A DNA stretch of 64,000 bases from NCBI GenBank assembly GCA_021234155.1, contig JAJEKV010000014.1, positions 14,248,494-14,312,493 on the forward strand, read 5' to 3'. Position numbers and translations under genes: made by a program. Below are positions 45,451 through 56,990 of the stretch, piece by piece. The notes below the pieces were generated by a model. It searched no databases, had not been told where the DNA came from, and saw only the letters and a list, made by a program, of their open reading frames with translations. Origin of the DNA: Isoetes taiwanensis. Its lineage: Eukaryota > Streptophyta > Lycopodiopsida > Isoetales > Isoetaceae. The first letter of the stretch is position 1, and each line of letters starts with the position of its first letter.

Positions 45451-46099
45451 AAAATAAAATGTTATTTTTCTCTATAAAAGTTCAACGAGCTGATGAATTC
45501 TTTGTGCAGGCAAATAACGTTATCCATTTCCAATTATCAAACATTATCCATTTCCAATATTGATGCAGCCACAACTTATTGTTGGAACATAGGCAAGGCT
45601 CTGCCTCATATGCGATTATAATGCTCTAACCTTTGAGTTCCATGAGTTTGAGTGGCGTTTTTCGCTTTGTCTCACAAAGGACAACATGTCCATCTTGGGG
45701 ACAGACTCATATTCGGCCAACTAAATTTGCAACCACAATCCTGCATGATCATGCAAAAGCGTGTTGACAACCTACATCCCTTCCTAAGAAATGAAGAAAG
45801 CAGCTTGTCTACCATCTTACCTCTTGTCTGGCTGCTGCCAATAGCAATGCTGTTATTTTTCTGCAACAGTTACCCAGCTGTCTTTCTTTTCAAGGCTGGG
45901 AGTTTTTCTTCCCCCCTTTTCTAATAGTTCAGAAGGTTCCACATTGACAAAGAAGGAAGAGACACAAATCTCCAGGTCTTCTTTTCCTTCCTTAGTTCTT
46001 TAACAGTGGCACAAACTTCCGCGTGTCTTAAGTGATACATTGGTACCCATGGTATCGCGATGTCTACTAACAAACTGGCATCAAGAAACATGCCCTCTT

Positions 46100-49000
46100 A
46101 AGATAAAATTCTGCTTGGAAGGATGAAATGATACACTTTCTTTGCATATCCCTGTGCAGAGAAAAGCATGTCATTAGATCAGAACATGGTATAAAACCTA
46201 CTCATTTCTTCCACGATCCGTTTGGTAAAAGAAGGAACACAATAACACTTGAGTCTAACAGTAATGAATAATGGAGGCAGAAAAATACCACATTGCAAAT
46301 GAACCAAAACAGTTGTGACCGACAATAAGATGTGAAAGTCCAGGAACTGCTGAAAGTCGTGTAATAGACTTGAATGGGACTCCCTTGAAGTTAGCCCTGG
46401 GTAATATGAACTTTTCTTTGTAAGTCCTGCACAACCAAAAAAGCCCATAATGACAAATCATTTTCCTCTAACTCAAATCATGCATAGAATTGTTTTATGT
46501 ACAAAATAAGCAAAAATCATGTCAGCGTATCCAAACAAAGAGGTTACCTCCATGTTGTATCCATAATCCAAACCATTATATGTCCATCATCCCCTGCACC
46601 AATAATCATATGCGGTCCAGACACCAATAAACATCTTATTTGTGCTTGAATGCAGCTTTGTCTCAATAGAGAGGTTCTTTGCTCCTGAATGAGACAACTT
46701 GTAATGAACAAGATTGATTCTGCAGAGTTTTTCAAAGTTCTGCCAGACATGCAGAACAATCATACTTCATAATACCACGGAGATCATAGCTCCAACCATA
46801 TCTACACATTTATAGTAGCGTACCAAACTTCGTATTTATGCCAAAAGGAAAGCTATATGAAGAGTTTGTGCGTGCCTTGCATTTGAAAGAGGAAACAGCC
46901 AAACAAAATAAGCCTTCTAGCATCAGGACTAAACTGCATTCCATACTCCTCAAGGTGGAACTGCAAGACCTGCAACATAATCAAATTTAGTGTCCAACAT
47001 TTAAACAAATTTCAAAAATCAAGATAATCTAGTAGCTAGCATGAATCCTACCTTCCCATTTTCTTCTCTCTCAGGATCCTCGTGCAAAACTATATCCATA
47101 GCACCACAAGTAATGACTTTGATTCTAGAATTTGTAAAGTGTCACTTGGTAAAATGAACAAAAGCCTTTCCTTTTTTTCTGGGGATAACCACAACAAATG
47201 CAAGCATAGATTTCCTGATTCTGCACATTCAACTGCACACTCATGACTGGAAGCTGGTGCTCAAAGCAAACAATAGGCTCATATGCCTTCGCGCATAAGA
47301 TAAGTCTCCATTGGCTAGTAACTCTTGCGGTATACTCTACCCCTCTGTTGGGTACTATTTCATGATCAGAAGCCTCAAGCTATCTATTATAACATCCACC
47401 TGAGCTTTTATTTCATCATGCATTGAGCCAATTGTGCCTTCCTCGTTATGCTCAGCATGTGGTGTATCCTTATCTATCTTATGATATACAGGGTGTCATC
47501 CCCTTAGCTATCATTGACAATCTCTTCCCTGGTCCTCTACTTTATTGTTCATGGCTTCCATTTCCTCGAACTGGCCATGGGCAGATCTCCTAATAGCTAT
47601 ATCATTTGCATAGCTGTTTTCTGGTTTATGAATACTCTGAGATGCCACATATAATTCAGCACCTTGGAAGCAATTCTGGCACTTGCTGTGTCCCATGATT
47701 TCTGTCTTCACTGTCAGGCACAAATTCATTTGCTTGTTCTCTATCTTTAAATATGTTAACATCAATTCCTTCCAAATAATGTGGCAATAGCTTCTCTTTG
47801 TTATGCTTGATACCATCACCCAATGGTGGATTCTTTTTTTTCCATTTTCGTGAGCCTTTCTGCAAAGAGGAATAGCCTTTGGAAGTAAACAAACGTCATC
47901 ATAGATTTTGCCAGTTCTTGTCCAATTGAGTCAGATTCAGTCTTATCTTCCGAAGAAGAAACTGTAAGCTTTAACTCCTGTTGTGCAGACTCAAGCCTGG
48001 AATCCTGTTCTGCAGACCCAAGTCTCGAATCTTGTTGTGCAGACCCACCCTCGTCACTATGTTGGTCTCCTAGTTGATCCTCTACAGTTTCTGATGACAA
48101 ATCTAATTCGTTGCCCTGGGCTAGAACAGTCGTGACTCCTAGCCCATTAACCATGCCATCTACAAAATTTTCAGTAAGTATAGTATCAGGATTTTCCATC
48201 TCCGCATCCGGAATATGGACTTGGAAATAAAGACTGATGGTTTTCACATAATCTGTCCTTATCGGCTATTAGAAGCAGATTTCTACAATGGGATGCCGAG
48301 GGATGGATCGGAGCCATTTGGATGAGTCAAAAGGGCAATAGCAGCATCAACTTCCCCATCATTATTTGGTAACAAGTCACCAGCTAGAATTGCAGGCTTG
48401 ATACACATGCAAACAGGGGACTGGGGAACTAGAAAATCAGGCGAAGAATTATGTAAATTTACATCATTGGCTTTTTGGTTCCTCAGGTGCATCAATATCT
48501 ATCTGCAAGTCTTGCTTGGGGATAACCTTTGTCTTCAAAGAAGAACTAGATGCTTCTGGAGCACTGGCTGACCCAGCTTTGTCCTTCTCAAATTCTGGCA
48601 CTCTAGGTGTTTGTAGCAACTCATATTCATGGTTGCCAATAAACATGCCTGGGGTGACATTTCTCTTGACCTTCTGGTTTTCATCCTTTTTCTGAGGCGG
48701 CAAGTCCTCGAACATAGGGCTTGCATGCACTCCGGGTTGTGAAAATTCTTTCTTTCCTGATTCATTAGGAGGACGGACATGCATTTTGTTGCACAGCTTC
48801 ATTCTCCCCATCTACTAAGTTCACAGTGACTGACTCAAGAGTCCTTTCCTTACCATACATTAAGGCTGGCTCCTTTGCTTGGTTAACTTCCTGCAAATGG
48901 AAGTGTTTTTCGTTGCTTACATTTTCTTGACGATTTTTAACAACTTTACTTGAACATATATTGCTTAAAGGTGTCCCCTGATTTTTGCCTATTCTCGTCA

Positions 49001-49674
49001 TTCTGTTGTAACGAACTTGCATTTTGTAGCCTTGCTATTTTTCTCCACTGTCAGATATCATCAAATCACGTAAGAGGAGTTGTACCACTGGGTCTGTGAA
49101 CCCAAACATCTGTATGACAAACAAAATAACAAAAGCAGCGTTAATATTAGATTAATCAAAACTTCAAATCGTCTGAACATGTCACCTCTGAGCCATTTAT
49201 ACGGGATAATGATAACCTCCCAGAACCTTTGCTTGCACCTGAATGTCTTTTCTTCAAAATATTTTCCCAAGCTGCAGTTGGGGTTTGACCCGTACATCTA
49301 ATTCCTTCTTCACAACTAACCTGATATAGGCAGATGTTAGCGGAATTGAAACAAAATCTTTTCGCTGAAAGGCTTTAAATTCTTCACCACAAAACATGGT
49401 CCCCTTTTGTCCTCACAAATCTCCATGAAATAGCTGTGGCTGCCATGCCAACGGACAGCTTGATATCCTACTGGGTAGGGATATCTGTCTTTGCCCTGAA
49501 ATGCAGACATGAAAACAGTCTGAAATTTGCATTTTATCTGAACCGTAAGGTGGAATAGAAAGATCCATACTCTTGAACTGCTCCAGTATTTCTTTTTCCC
49601 AAGGGCCTTTATATAGGCTTCCCAAGTACATTCACCTCCATTCCATCTCTGTGACGCTTTCCACCATTATCCAT
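46100..49674 (-). pseudogene. FYRN/FYRC plus WD40-like nuclear protein gene, broken
   Basis: The likely start is the ATG at 49674 (MDNGGKRHRDGMEVNVLGKP), soon hit by TAA. About 49496-49320 follows a TTTCAG acceptor and reads GKDRYPYPVGYQAVRWHGSH, matching an FYRN domain, then after one shift MFCGEEFKAFQRKDFVSIPL. About 49300-49170 reads TGQTPTAAWENILKKRHSGA, matching FYRC. From 49109: MFGFTDPVVQLLLRDLM, then TAG. 49022-47500 is a long acidic, Ser/Glu-rich, frame-broken region. Then come NVQNQEIYACICCGYP (about 47200), AMDIVLHEDPEREENGK, QFSPDARRLILFG (about 46930), SGPHMIIGAGDDGHIMVW (WD-like, about 46570) and AVPGLSHLIVGHNCF. FYR domains occur in chromatin proteins, so a nuclear role is inferred. 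Frameshifts and stops make it a probable pseudogene; some may be unrecognised introns. Confidence 0.6.
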
Positions 49675-50254
49675 TACGAATAGACAGGATTTCGAATATC
49701 CACATTAATCTTCTGAGATCATGTTGTAATCCACATTGAGATGGATGGTAAATGGAAGTTGAGGCAAAAGCCGTTAATAGCCTGCAAGCACAAAACATGA
49801 GACACTTACCTAAAATCCGAAGTGCAAAGAAGTCTTGTTAACCTAATCAGAATAATCCCAGAATTGCCACAAGAGATGCACCTCCACGTTCATGAATCTT
49901 TTCGAGAAAAGCTGCATGTTATCCAATTATGAGAACTTCTTTCTGGTGATAGTATTGCGCTTCAGCAGTGGGGCTGATCGACGACGTGATCTGGCGCTGA
50001 CGTGGTAAAGTGGAGGGAAATTTTAAATGTGCCTGATCAGGATTACCCGCCGCGCCCAGAAAAGTTTCGTATATTTGGCAGCCATGCAATGCAAAATGGC
50101 ATCACCCCATTCCTTTTTGTATTGTTGGCCGGGGTGAGATTCTACTAGCGGCAATGGCATTTAGGCCTAGGAGCAAAGCCTCAACTATGTTTTCTTGCTT
50201 TCTTTTGTGACGGAAGATAGGGAAGGATTCCACTAATTCAAAAAATCGGTGGCA
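49675..50254. other. 5' flank of the FYR/WD gene
   Basis: On the minus strand this would hold the promoter and any 5' UTR. No clear TATA box or CpG feature was identified and no other gene is seen. Confidence 0.4.
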
Positions 50255-50524
50255 TTAAGGGTGGCCACATGATTATTTTTCCTCTCCACCCGTGATTTTC
50301 ATGAAAAAATGGAGGTGGAGGCCTCGGTTTCAAATCGGAGGCCGGTTTTCAATCTTCCACCGAGGGGAGGTGGATCGAGAAAAACTAGTTTAATTTCTTG
50401 CTTCCCTCTCTTAGCGGCTCTTCCCCTTCAATTTTCCCTCTCTTCACCTCTCGCGAAATTTGCTCTCGTATCGGATTCGGATACGGAGGTGGGAGGCGAC
50501 AAATATTGCATGTGGCCACCCCTA
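50255..50524. mobile_element. 270-bp foldback/MITE-like element
   Basis: The ends are TAAGGGTGGCCACATG (50255-50270) and CATGTGGCCACCCCTA (50509-50524), complementary at 15 of 16 positions. The interior is enriched in CCTCTC and GGAGGTGG tracts that also partly pair (CCACC..GGTGG). End sequence of the TAGGGGTGGCCA type and this size suggest a hAT-like MITE. No clear 8-bp target duplication is visible, so the superfamily is uncertain. The plus open frame 50309-50611 crosses the element and is not taken as a gene. Confidence 0.65.
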
Positions 50525-50904
50525 TTGGCTTCCTACTTGTTGGAAATCCGCCCAATGACGATTAACATGGTGAAAGTTACGGGGAGGGCTTCCATGAAAG
50601 TTAGCGGGTGATTCACAATTAGCATTGAGTGTTTTTATTTTGAGGGGCAGGTGTAGGGGAATCGAGAAGGGAGTAATGGGGCACTGAGATGCCATCACAA
50701 GGATGAGTTTGAGTTAATTGATACACCACCAACCGCTAGTGGAATCTCGGTCTAATTCCTCTCATGCCATTTGGAGACCTCACTTTGCTATTATGGCAAG
50801 ATCTTATGCAAAAAAAATGCCATTCCAGCTGGTTTGTGTTGACATATGCTCTAGCAATCCTTAAAATGTGGTTGTGCATGTCATCAAGATCCATTTGTTG
50901 GAAG
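50525..50904. other. unassigned spacer before the copia element
   Basis: No gene is seen. The last five bases, GGAAG (50900-50904), are the proposed target-site duplication of the element that follows. Confidence 0.5.
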
Positions 50905-51812
50905 TGTTAGAAATTGACACTCAAAGTTTTAAATTCAACAATGGCCTTTGCAATTCTATTCTAATTTATTTGCCTAGCAAGATTTTTCCATAAAAATTTT
51001 CTTCACATGCAATAGGGAGCCACAATATGGTCATTCATCCCTTGTGCAATATCTAGACAAATATAAGAACTTCTACCACAAAGAAGAAAAGTCGGTTCCC
51101 TTGAAGATATATGAACTAGGAAATATCTTCACCTTAAGTTCTTAAAGCATTCAAACTTTAAGCCATAAGAATTAAATCTTTAAACCATTGAAAAGTTACT
51201 GTAGCAGGGGCCATTGACGAACTTTCTTGTTCGGCTTTTGACCGATATTTGTATATCAGTTCTTCACCTAGTTTGGCTATTACGCTCCTGCCCACTTGCA
51301 TATCCTCGCAATCTTCTCTGCTTATATCTTGTAGACATCCGGCGGTTAAGGTATTGATCTTGCTTTCCAATCTGAGTCTGGCTTACATGTAACAATATCC
51401 CACAGGCTCAAATAAGTAAATCGGCTGTTTACGATATATCCCATATGCTTGCTTAAGAAAACAAGCCCTCCAACCATTGACCAATATTTTGCCTTAAAAT
51501 TATATTCATGGACCTTGAATATCTTCTTGTTGTAACCTCCTAATGATTTACATAATCATTAACCTTCAACAAATGATTAGCTTAGCCATAGTCAACCTTA
51601 GTAGATGTTGTGCCCATGTTGCATATCAGGCTATCTCAAATTCAACCCATAAGTGAATATACTGTCACCATTGTAACCAGACCCCCTGTATCTAGTCTGA
51701 ATGTTGTAGTCCAATACAAACCTACTGCCACTGCTTCTCATAGGTTGTTTTGTAGTCACAAAATATTCACTGCCACTGCTTCTCATGAATATAAGATGAC
51801 AATTTCCTAACA
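50905..51812 (-). repeat. copia LTR (3' LTR of minus-strand element)
   Basis: Plus-strand ends are TGTTAGAAATTGAC and TTTCCTAACA, giving perfect TGTTAG..CTAACA inverted ends. It matches 55950-56856 along its length, including CAATAGGGAGCCACAATATG and GCAATATCTAGACAAATATA. On the inner side the minus strand reads CTGAAGGAGGAA, a polypurine tract, just before the LTR. Confidence 0.96.
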
Positions 51813-51836
51813 TTCCTCCTTCAGCTTATATTCATG

Positions 51837-52856
51837 CTATAAGTCCAGCACATTCAACTGTTGTTTGAATTTACTAAATTTGACTTCTGTAAGTGCTTTA
51901 GTGAAGACGTCTGCTATTTGACTATTAGTGTCAACATATTTCATTTGAATGATACCTTGTGCTGCCAGATCTCGTATGAAATGAATATTTAGCTCTATGT
52001 GCTTTGTCCTGTCATGATGAACTGGGTTTTTCACTATAGCTATGCAACTTTGGCTATCTGTCATAATCTCAGTAGCTTCACTTTGTACATGATTTAACTC
52101 TTCCAATAATCTCCTCAACCGGGCTATTTTGTTTGGCCATTATTTATGGAGGCTGACATATTACGCCTCTGCTTGAGCTCATAGCTATAGCGACTTTTTT
52201 TGCATCTCCAAGTTATAGCATTTTTCCCTAAGAATATGACATATCCTAATGTTGACCTCCTTGTGCTTAGATCACCTCCCCAATCTGCATCACTATAGGA
52301 AGTTAGTTTTAATTTTTCTGAAGTGTAACATATACCTTGGGTGGATGTTCCCTTTAGATACTTTAGCACTCTTTTGCCTGCCTCCCAGTGATTTTTTGTA
52401 GGATTGTGGCATCTTCTACTCAAGATGTTGACAGCATATGCAATGTCGGTCACGGTATTATTTGCCGGGTACAACAAGCATCCAATTAAAGCCCTGTATG
52501 GAGTTTTTTCCATGTTTATACTTGGCATGTCTTCTGAGTTTGCTGTAAGAGTATGCCCTAGTGTCATAGGAATTTTCACAACCTTACCATCTTCTAAATT
52601 AAATCTTCTCACCATGTTATCAATGTGTGTCTCTTCGATGTAACTTGATGTACCGATTCACATTTGTTCGATGACTTCTATACCCAAGAACCTTTTTAGT
52701 TCTCCTAAATCGACATTTGAAACTGTTTTTCAGAGGAATCTTCTTTGCTTCATTAAGAACATTCATAGTACTTGCAATCATTATACAATCATCAACATAA
52801 AGTACTATAATGCAAAATTCTTTCTCCTTGTTGGAATCTATAAAGATTACCATCAT
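51837..52856 (-). pseudogene. pol: copia RT C-terminal part and RNase H
   Basis: The minus strand from 52856: IIVLYVDDCIMIAS carries the catalytic YVDD of reverse transcriptase. After a shift, 52615-52124 has YRALIGCLLYPANNTVTDIA and the RNase H core YSDADWGGDLSTRRSTLGYV. After another break, 52118-51837 has TDSQSCIAIVKNPVHHDRTK and IADVFTKALTEVKFSKFKQQ, the standard copia C-terminus. At least two frame breaks separate the pieces. Confidence 0.93.
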
Positions 52857-53516
52857 TCTTTAATTTTTCAAACACGTGTTCTTGTAAAAATTGATTCATG
52901 CGAGAGGTACCATTCTCTAGGGGATTGTTTTAACCCATAAAGCGCCTTATGTAATCTCCAAATCTTATTTTCTCCTGCTCAAACCGGGGCTTGTTTCATG
53001 TAAGCTTCCTCTTCTAAAGTAGCATTTAGAAAAATTTGTTTTTGACATCCATATGATGTATTTCCATATTCATTTTCGTTTTGCCATTGCAATCAAAATC
53101 TAATGCTTGTGAGTTTGACAATAGGAGTGTAAGTTTCTTCATAATCTTTGCCCTTTTTTTAGTGTACCTCGAGCCACCGGGTCTAGCTTTATACCTCTTC
53201 GCCATCGAGGATTTTCTTTGATCCTAAATAGCCATTTACTTCCAATCACATTTTTGCTGTCATCAATATCCACTAGCTAATATGTTTTTGTTTCAGCAAA
53301 TGAGCTTAGCACCTCCTTCATAGCTGCCATCCACTTGCTTTTATTTACACTTTGCTGAACTTCTTCAAAATCCTGTGGTATATCTTCATTTTCAAGAAGG
53401 GCCATTACTTGTTCAAACTCTGGTTCATCAATAGTAATGTTTCTTCTGCTTCTCCCTTGCTCATCCCTTCCATATGGTAAATCCTCTAACTTTGCTTCTT
53501 CTATAAGTTTTTTCAA
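52857..53516 (-). pseudogene. pol: copia RT N-terminal part
   Basis: 53516-53277 holds the linker to RT, ending SKWMAAMKEVLSSFAETKTY and a stop. Below it the frame goes on with DSKNVIGSKWLFRIKENP, EEAYMKQAP and RLHKALYGLKQSPREWY, all conserved copia RT blocks, with several frame changes. RT copies the RNA into DNA. It is clearly inactive here. Confidence 0.85.
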
Positions 53517-53517
53517 C

Positions 53518-54480
53518 TTATGTTTTCCTTTTTCTTCTGACTATTGTTTCCTTGTTTTCAATGTTTCCATTGTTGATCTGCTGGCCTTGGCTAAGTTCTT
53601 GTTGTGTATTTTCATTTTCTGTTTCCACATCATCCTCTTGGCTATTTTCATCATTTTCTTCAATATCAAATCTTACATTCTTGTTTTCGATGTGTTCCTC
53701 CTCAATCTTATGCCTCTTTTTATACCTGTGCTTGTATAATATGTTTTCATTGAACAAGACATCTCTACTGATTATGATTGTTTTGCTCTCTGGATTGTAG
53801 ATCCTATATCCCTTGGATTCATCATCATAACCAACCACAAATCCAATTTCAGCCTTATCATCCAGCTTTTTCCTTAACTCTTTGGGTATGTGAGTATATG
53901 CCAAACACCCATATAGTTTGTACTTGTCAAAATTAATCTTTGTGTTAGGATTCCATAGCAAACAAGGTAGATTTCCATCAATGCTGCTTGATGGTGAATT
54001 ATTCTGTATTTCTACACTTGTTTTGAGTGCTTCTTCCCATAGGTTGCTAGGTAGTCCACTTTGCTTCAACATACATCGGCGGCATCTAATATTGTTCTCC
54101 ACCTTTTTTCCTTTTCGATACACCATTACGTTTGAGGGCTATGCGCATGTCAATTGCCTTTTCGATGCCATGCTTCAAGCAATATAATCTGAATTTGTCA
54201 GATAGGTATTCTCCACCTCTATCTGACCTAATACATTTCAGTTTATTTCCAGTTTCTCTTTCAGCTTTAGCACCTGAGTTGCTATGGTTTTTCGTTTGGC
54301 AAAGGGCAATCTGTTCAGTTTTCCCAAAGCACATCCTTCACATATGAAATGTGCTGATGTTGCAGCATATCCAACCTTGTTTAATCAACTGTTTGAGATT
54401 TTTGTTGTTTGTATGAGCAAGTCGATTATGCCATAATTCTAACCCTTCTTCTTTGATAGTATTGATGCTCACAACATTAT
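53518..54480 (-). pseudogene. int: copia integrase with internal deletion
   Basis: From about 54470: the zinc-binding ELWHNRLAHTNNKNLKQLI, then GKTEQIALCQTKNHS, followed at once by ETGNKLKCIRSDRGGEYL. About 60 residues that normally separate these blocks, including the first catalytic Asp, are missing. The second Asp (IRSDRGGEY) is present, and the region of the catalytic Glu is altered. The C-terminal part (LYGCLAYTHIPKELRKKLDD, GFVVGYDDESKGYRIYNP) is intact in 54126-53518. The deletion alone would abolish integration. Confidence 0.88.
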
Positions 54481-54693
54481 TCATTGCAAATAAATTTCCA
54501 AATCACGGTATGACGAAATTTCAATTCATCCTTGAGATAAATATTACATTGCAATGAGTCAAAAGTGACCCTGTAGCCTAGGTCAACTGGTTGACTAACA
54601 GAAATCAAGTTCTTGATTATTGTAGGCACACAAAACACATTTTGTATATTTACAATGTCACCATTTAGATCTTCAAGCTGAAGCAAACCCCTA

Positions 54694-55929
54694 CTACGTA
54701 TTTTTGAAGAGCTCCATTTCCAACTTGTATATTCCTTGAATTTGCATTGGTAGGATTCTTGATGGATCGATGACTGCACTCTCTTGATCTTCAGCTCCAC
54801 TATCAACTACCATATAATCATCAAATTTGTTAGATATAGCTTTATCAAGAATAGCAAATTCATTAAGTACCTCATCATCTTCATCTTCAGAATTTGCTTT
54901 AGGTTTTTCTTCATGTTCTTCAGCCACAAATGCCTTTTCATAACTTCTCCCTTTTCCCCTATTTGAGGATTTGCCACCTCTGCTATCAGACCTTCCTCTT
55001 CCCCTTGCATAACTTTTTGGAGTTGGGCATTTTGAGGCCATATGACCTCTTCCTCCACATGTGTAGCAGTTAAATTCTTTTTTAAACTTAGGACATTCAT
55101 TCTTGTAGTGACCTTGCTCATGACAATGATAGCAGGTCACTTTAAACTTCCTTCCTTCCTTCCTTCCTTCCTTCTTGGCAACTAATATCTCAGGGTCATT
55201 AGCTTGTTGCCTTGATATTTTCTTTTGCTCCCATTCTGTTCTCAAACAATTTTCTGCTTCCTCTCTTGTCTTACAAGTATTTCTAATAAATAAGGCAAGA
55301 TTTTCATTATCCACTGCTCTAGATATTTGCAAAATTTGGCTTTTGTCTGACACATTCACATTTGCCCCAGCAAGATCAGCTATGAGGTTATCAAATCTAT
55401 CAAAGAACCCTGAGACATCTTCATCCTCTGCTAATTTTAACCCTCTTAATTCATTTTTAAGTAAATCAATTTGAGCGGATGTTTTATCTTCATAATGCTT
55501 AAGCATATACTTCCACATATCTCGTGGACTCAAACCCCTTAATTTCAACCTAATTGTAGGACTTACCTTACAAGATATAATCCCTTGAGCCTCCTATGCT
55601 TTGGTATACAAAGATCTTCCTCCTGAGCTGCTTCCCCCTGCTGTGCCTCCTGTACCTGCACTTTGAGAAGTCCTACTTCCCCCTGCTGTGCCTCCTGCAC
55701 CTTCATTTTGAGAAGTCTGCCCTGCACCTACAGCATTAGTTGAGCTAGCTGTGTTAGAGCCAGATCTAGTCAGCACTCCTGCAGTAACATTTCCTTGGGG
55801 ATCCACCAAATCCCACAAATCTTCTACTTCCAAGATGTGCACTATAGCATCCTTCCAAATCTGGAAACCTGGACCTCCAGCATACACATCTACAGTGTTG
55901 AGCAAGCTTGCTCCAAATCTGCTAGACAT
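54694..55929 (-). pseudogene. gag: copia gag and start of protease
   Basis: The likely start is the ATG at 55929 (MSSRFGASLLNTVDVYAGGP), just after the PBS. One frame stays open to 54694 except for a TAG at 55594-55596. The UBN2-type Gag core reads RDMWKYMLKHYEDKTSAQID, LKLAEDEDVSGFFDRFDNLI. Two CX2CX4HX4C knuckles follow: CYHCHEQGHYKNEC and CYTCGGRGHMASKC. Then come an RGRGRSDSRGG basic tract and YMVVDSGAED, the protease active-site region. A frameshift follows, and 54806-54477 carries the pre-integrase block (FCVPTIIKNLISVSQ). A Gly/Ser-rich repeat (GAGGTAGGSRTSQ) near residue 80 is unusual. Confidence 0.93.
55148..55176. repeat. CTTC tetranucleotide microsatellite inside gag
   Basis: About seven CTTC units encode EGRKEGRK in the minus-strand gag, between the capsid domain and the first zinc knuckle. 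The array stays in the gag frame. Slippage here would shift the frame. Confidence 0.9.
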
Positions 55930-55935
55930 ATTACT

Positions 55936-55949
55936 AGCTCTGATACCAC
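55936..55949 (-). other. primer binding site of the copia element
   Basis: The minus strand reads TGGTATCAGAGC directly inside the 5' LTR (the LTR ends ..TAACA, then one or two bases). It is complementary to initiator methionine tRNA. Confidence 0.93.
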
Positions 55950-56856
55950 TGTTAGAAATTGACACTCAAAGTTCTAAATTCAACAATGTTCTTTGCAATT
56001 TATTTGCCTAGCAAGATTTTTCCATAAACTTTTTCCTTCACATGCAATAGGGAGCCACAATATGGTCATTCATCCCTTGTGCAATATCTAGACAAATATA
56101 AGAACTTCAACTACCAAGAAGAAAAATCAATTCCCTTGGAGATGTATGAAGTAGAAAATATCTTCACCTTAAGATCTTAGAGCACTCAAACCTTAAGCCA
56201 TGAGAATTACATCTTTAACCATTGAAAGGTTACTGTAGCAGGGGTCATTGACTCGAACACTGTTCCAGCTTTGACCGATATTTGTATATCGGATTCTTCA
56301 CCTAGTTCGGCTATTCTGCTCCTTCCCACCGTGCATATCCCTCGCAATCTTCTCTGCTTATATCATGTAGGCATCCGGTGGTTAAGGCATCGTTCTTGCT
56401 TTCCAATCTGAGTTCGGCTACCATGTAACAATATCCCCGCGGGCTCAAATACATTAAATCGGTCGTTTTACGATATATCCCACATGCTTGCTTAAGAAAA
56501 CAAGCCCTCGTACCATTGACCCATGTTTTGCCTTAAACTTATATTCAAGAACCTTGAATTTGTTCTTGTAGTAATCCCTTAATGCTTTACATAATCATTA
56601 ACCTTCAACATATGATTAGCTTAGTCATAGTCAACCTTGGTAGATGTTGTGCCCATGTCATGCATATCAGGCTCTCACAAATTCAACCCCATAAGTGTAA
56701 ATACTGTCACCATTGTAACTAGTCTCCCCGCATCTAGTCGAGGGAATGTTATAGTCCAATGCAAACCCTATCCCTTTGCTTCTCATAGGTTGTTTTGTAG
56801 TCACAGAATATTCAGCACTTTGCTTCTCATGAATATAAGATGACAATTTCCTAACA
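55950..56856 (-). repeat. copia LTR (5' LTR of minus-strand element)
   Basis: This is the partner of 50905-51812 with the same TGTTAG..CTAACA ends. It would contain the element's promoter; no TATA box was assigned with confidence. Compared with the other LTR it carries extra CG dinucleotides (for example near 56430-56470 and 56725-56750) where the partner has TG or a shorter version. Confidence 0.96.
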
Positions 56857-56990
56857 GGGAAGCCATCTAATCAAATGAAGTTAAAATGAAGAACTCCTTT
56901 TTTGGCTTTTCGACGTCGATTATCAGGATAACTCTCTAAAGGGTTGTCGCTATAACTTCCTACACTAAATCTAGCCCAATGAAGCTAATT

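Larger units (their letters stand above)
50905..56856 (-). mobile_element. structurally complete Ty1/copia retrotransposon
   Basis: Two direct LTRs of about 908 and 907 bp flank gag-protease-integrase-RT-RNase H in copia order on the minus strand, with a PBS just inside the 5' LTR. GGAAG precedes the left LTR and recurs one base after the right LTR (56858-56862), so the target duplication is nearly perfect. Stops, frameshifts and a deletion in integrase make it non-autonomous. The LTRs have visibly diverged by substitutions and small indels, so the insertion is not recent. Confidence 0.95.

Noticed and set aside
45480-45520. Hammerhead-ribozyme-like CTGATGA (retrozyme search)
   Set aside because: CTGATGA occurs, but the companion GAAA and the stems required for a hammerhead are absent.
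50309-50611. 100-residue plus ORF
   Set aside because: It lies inside and across the end of the 270-bp foldback element and has no domain.
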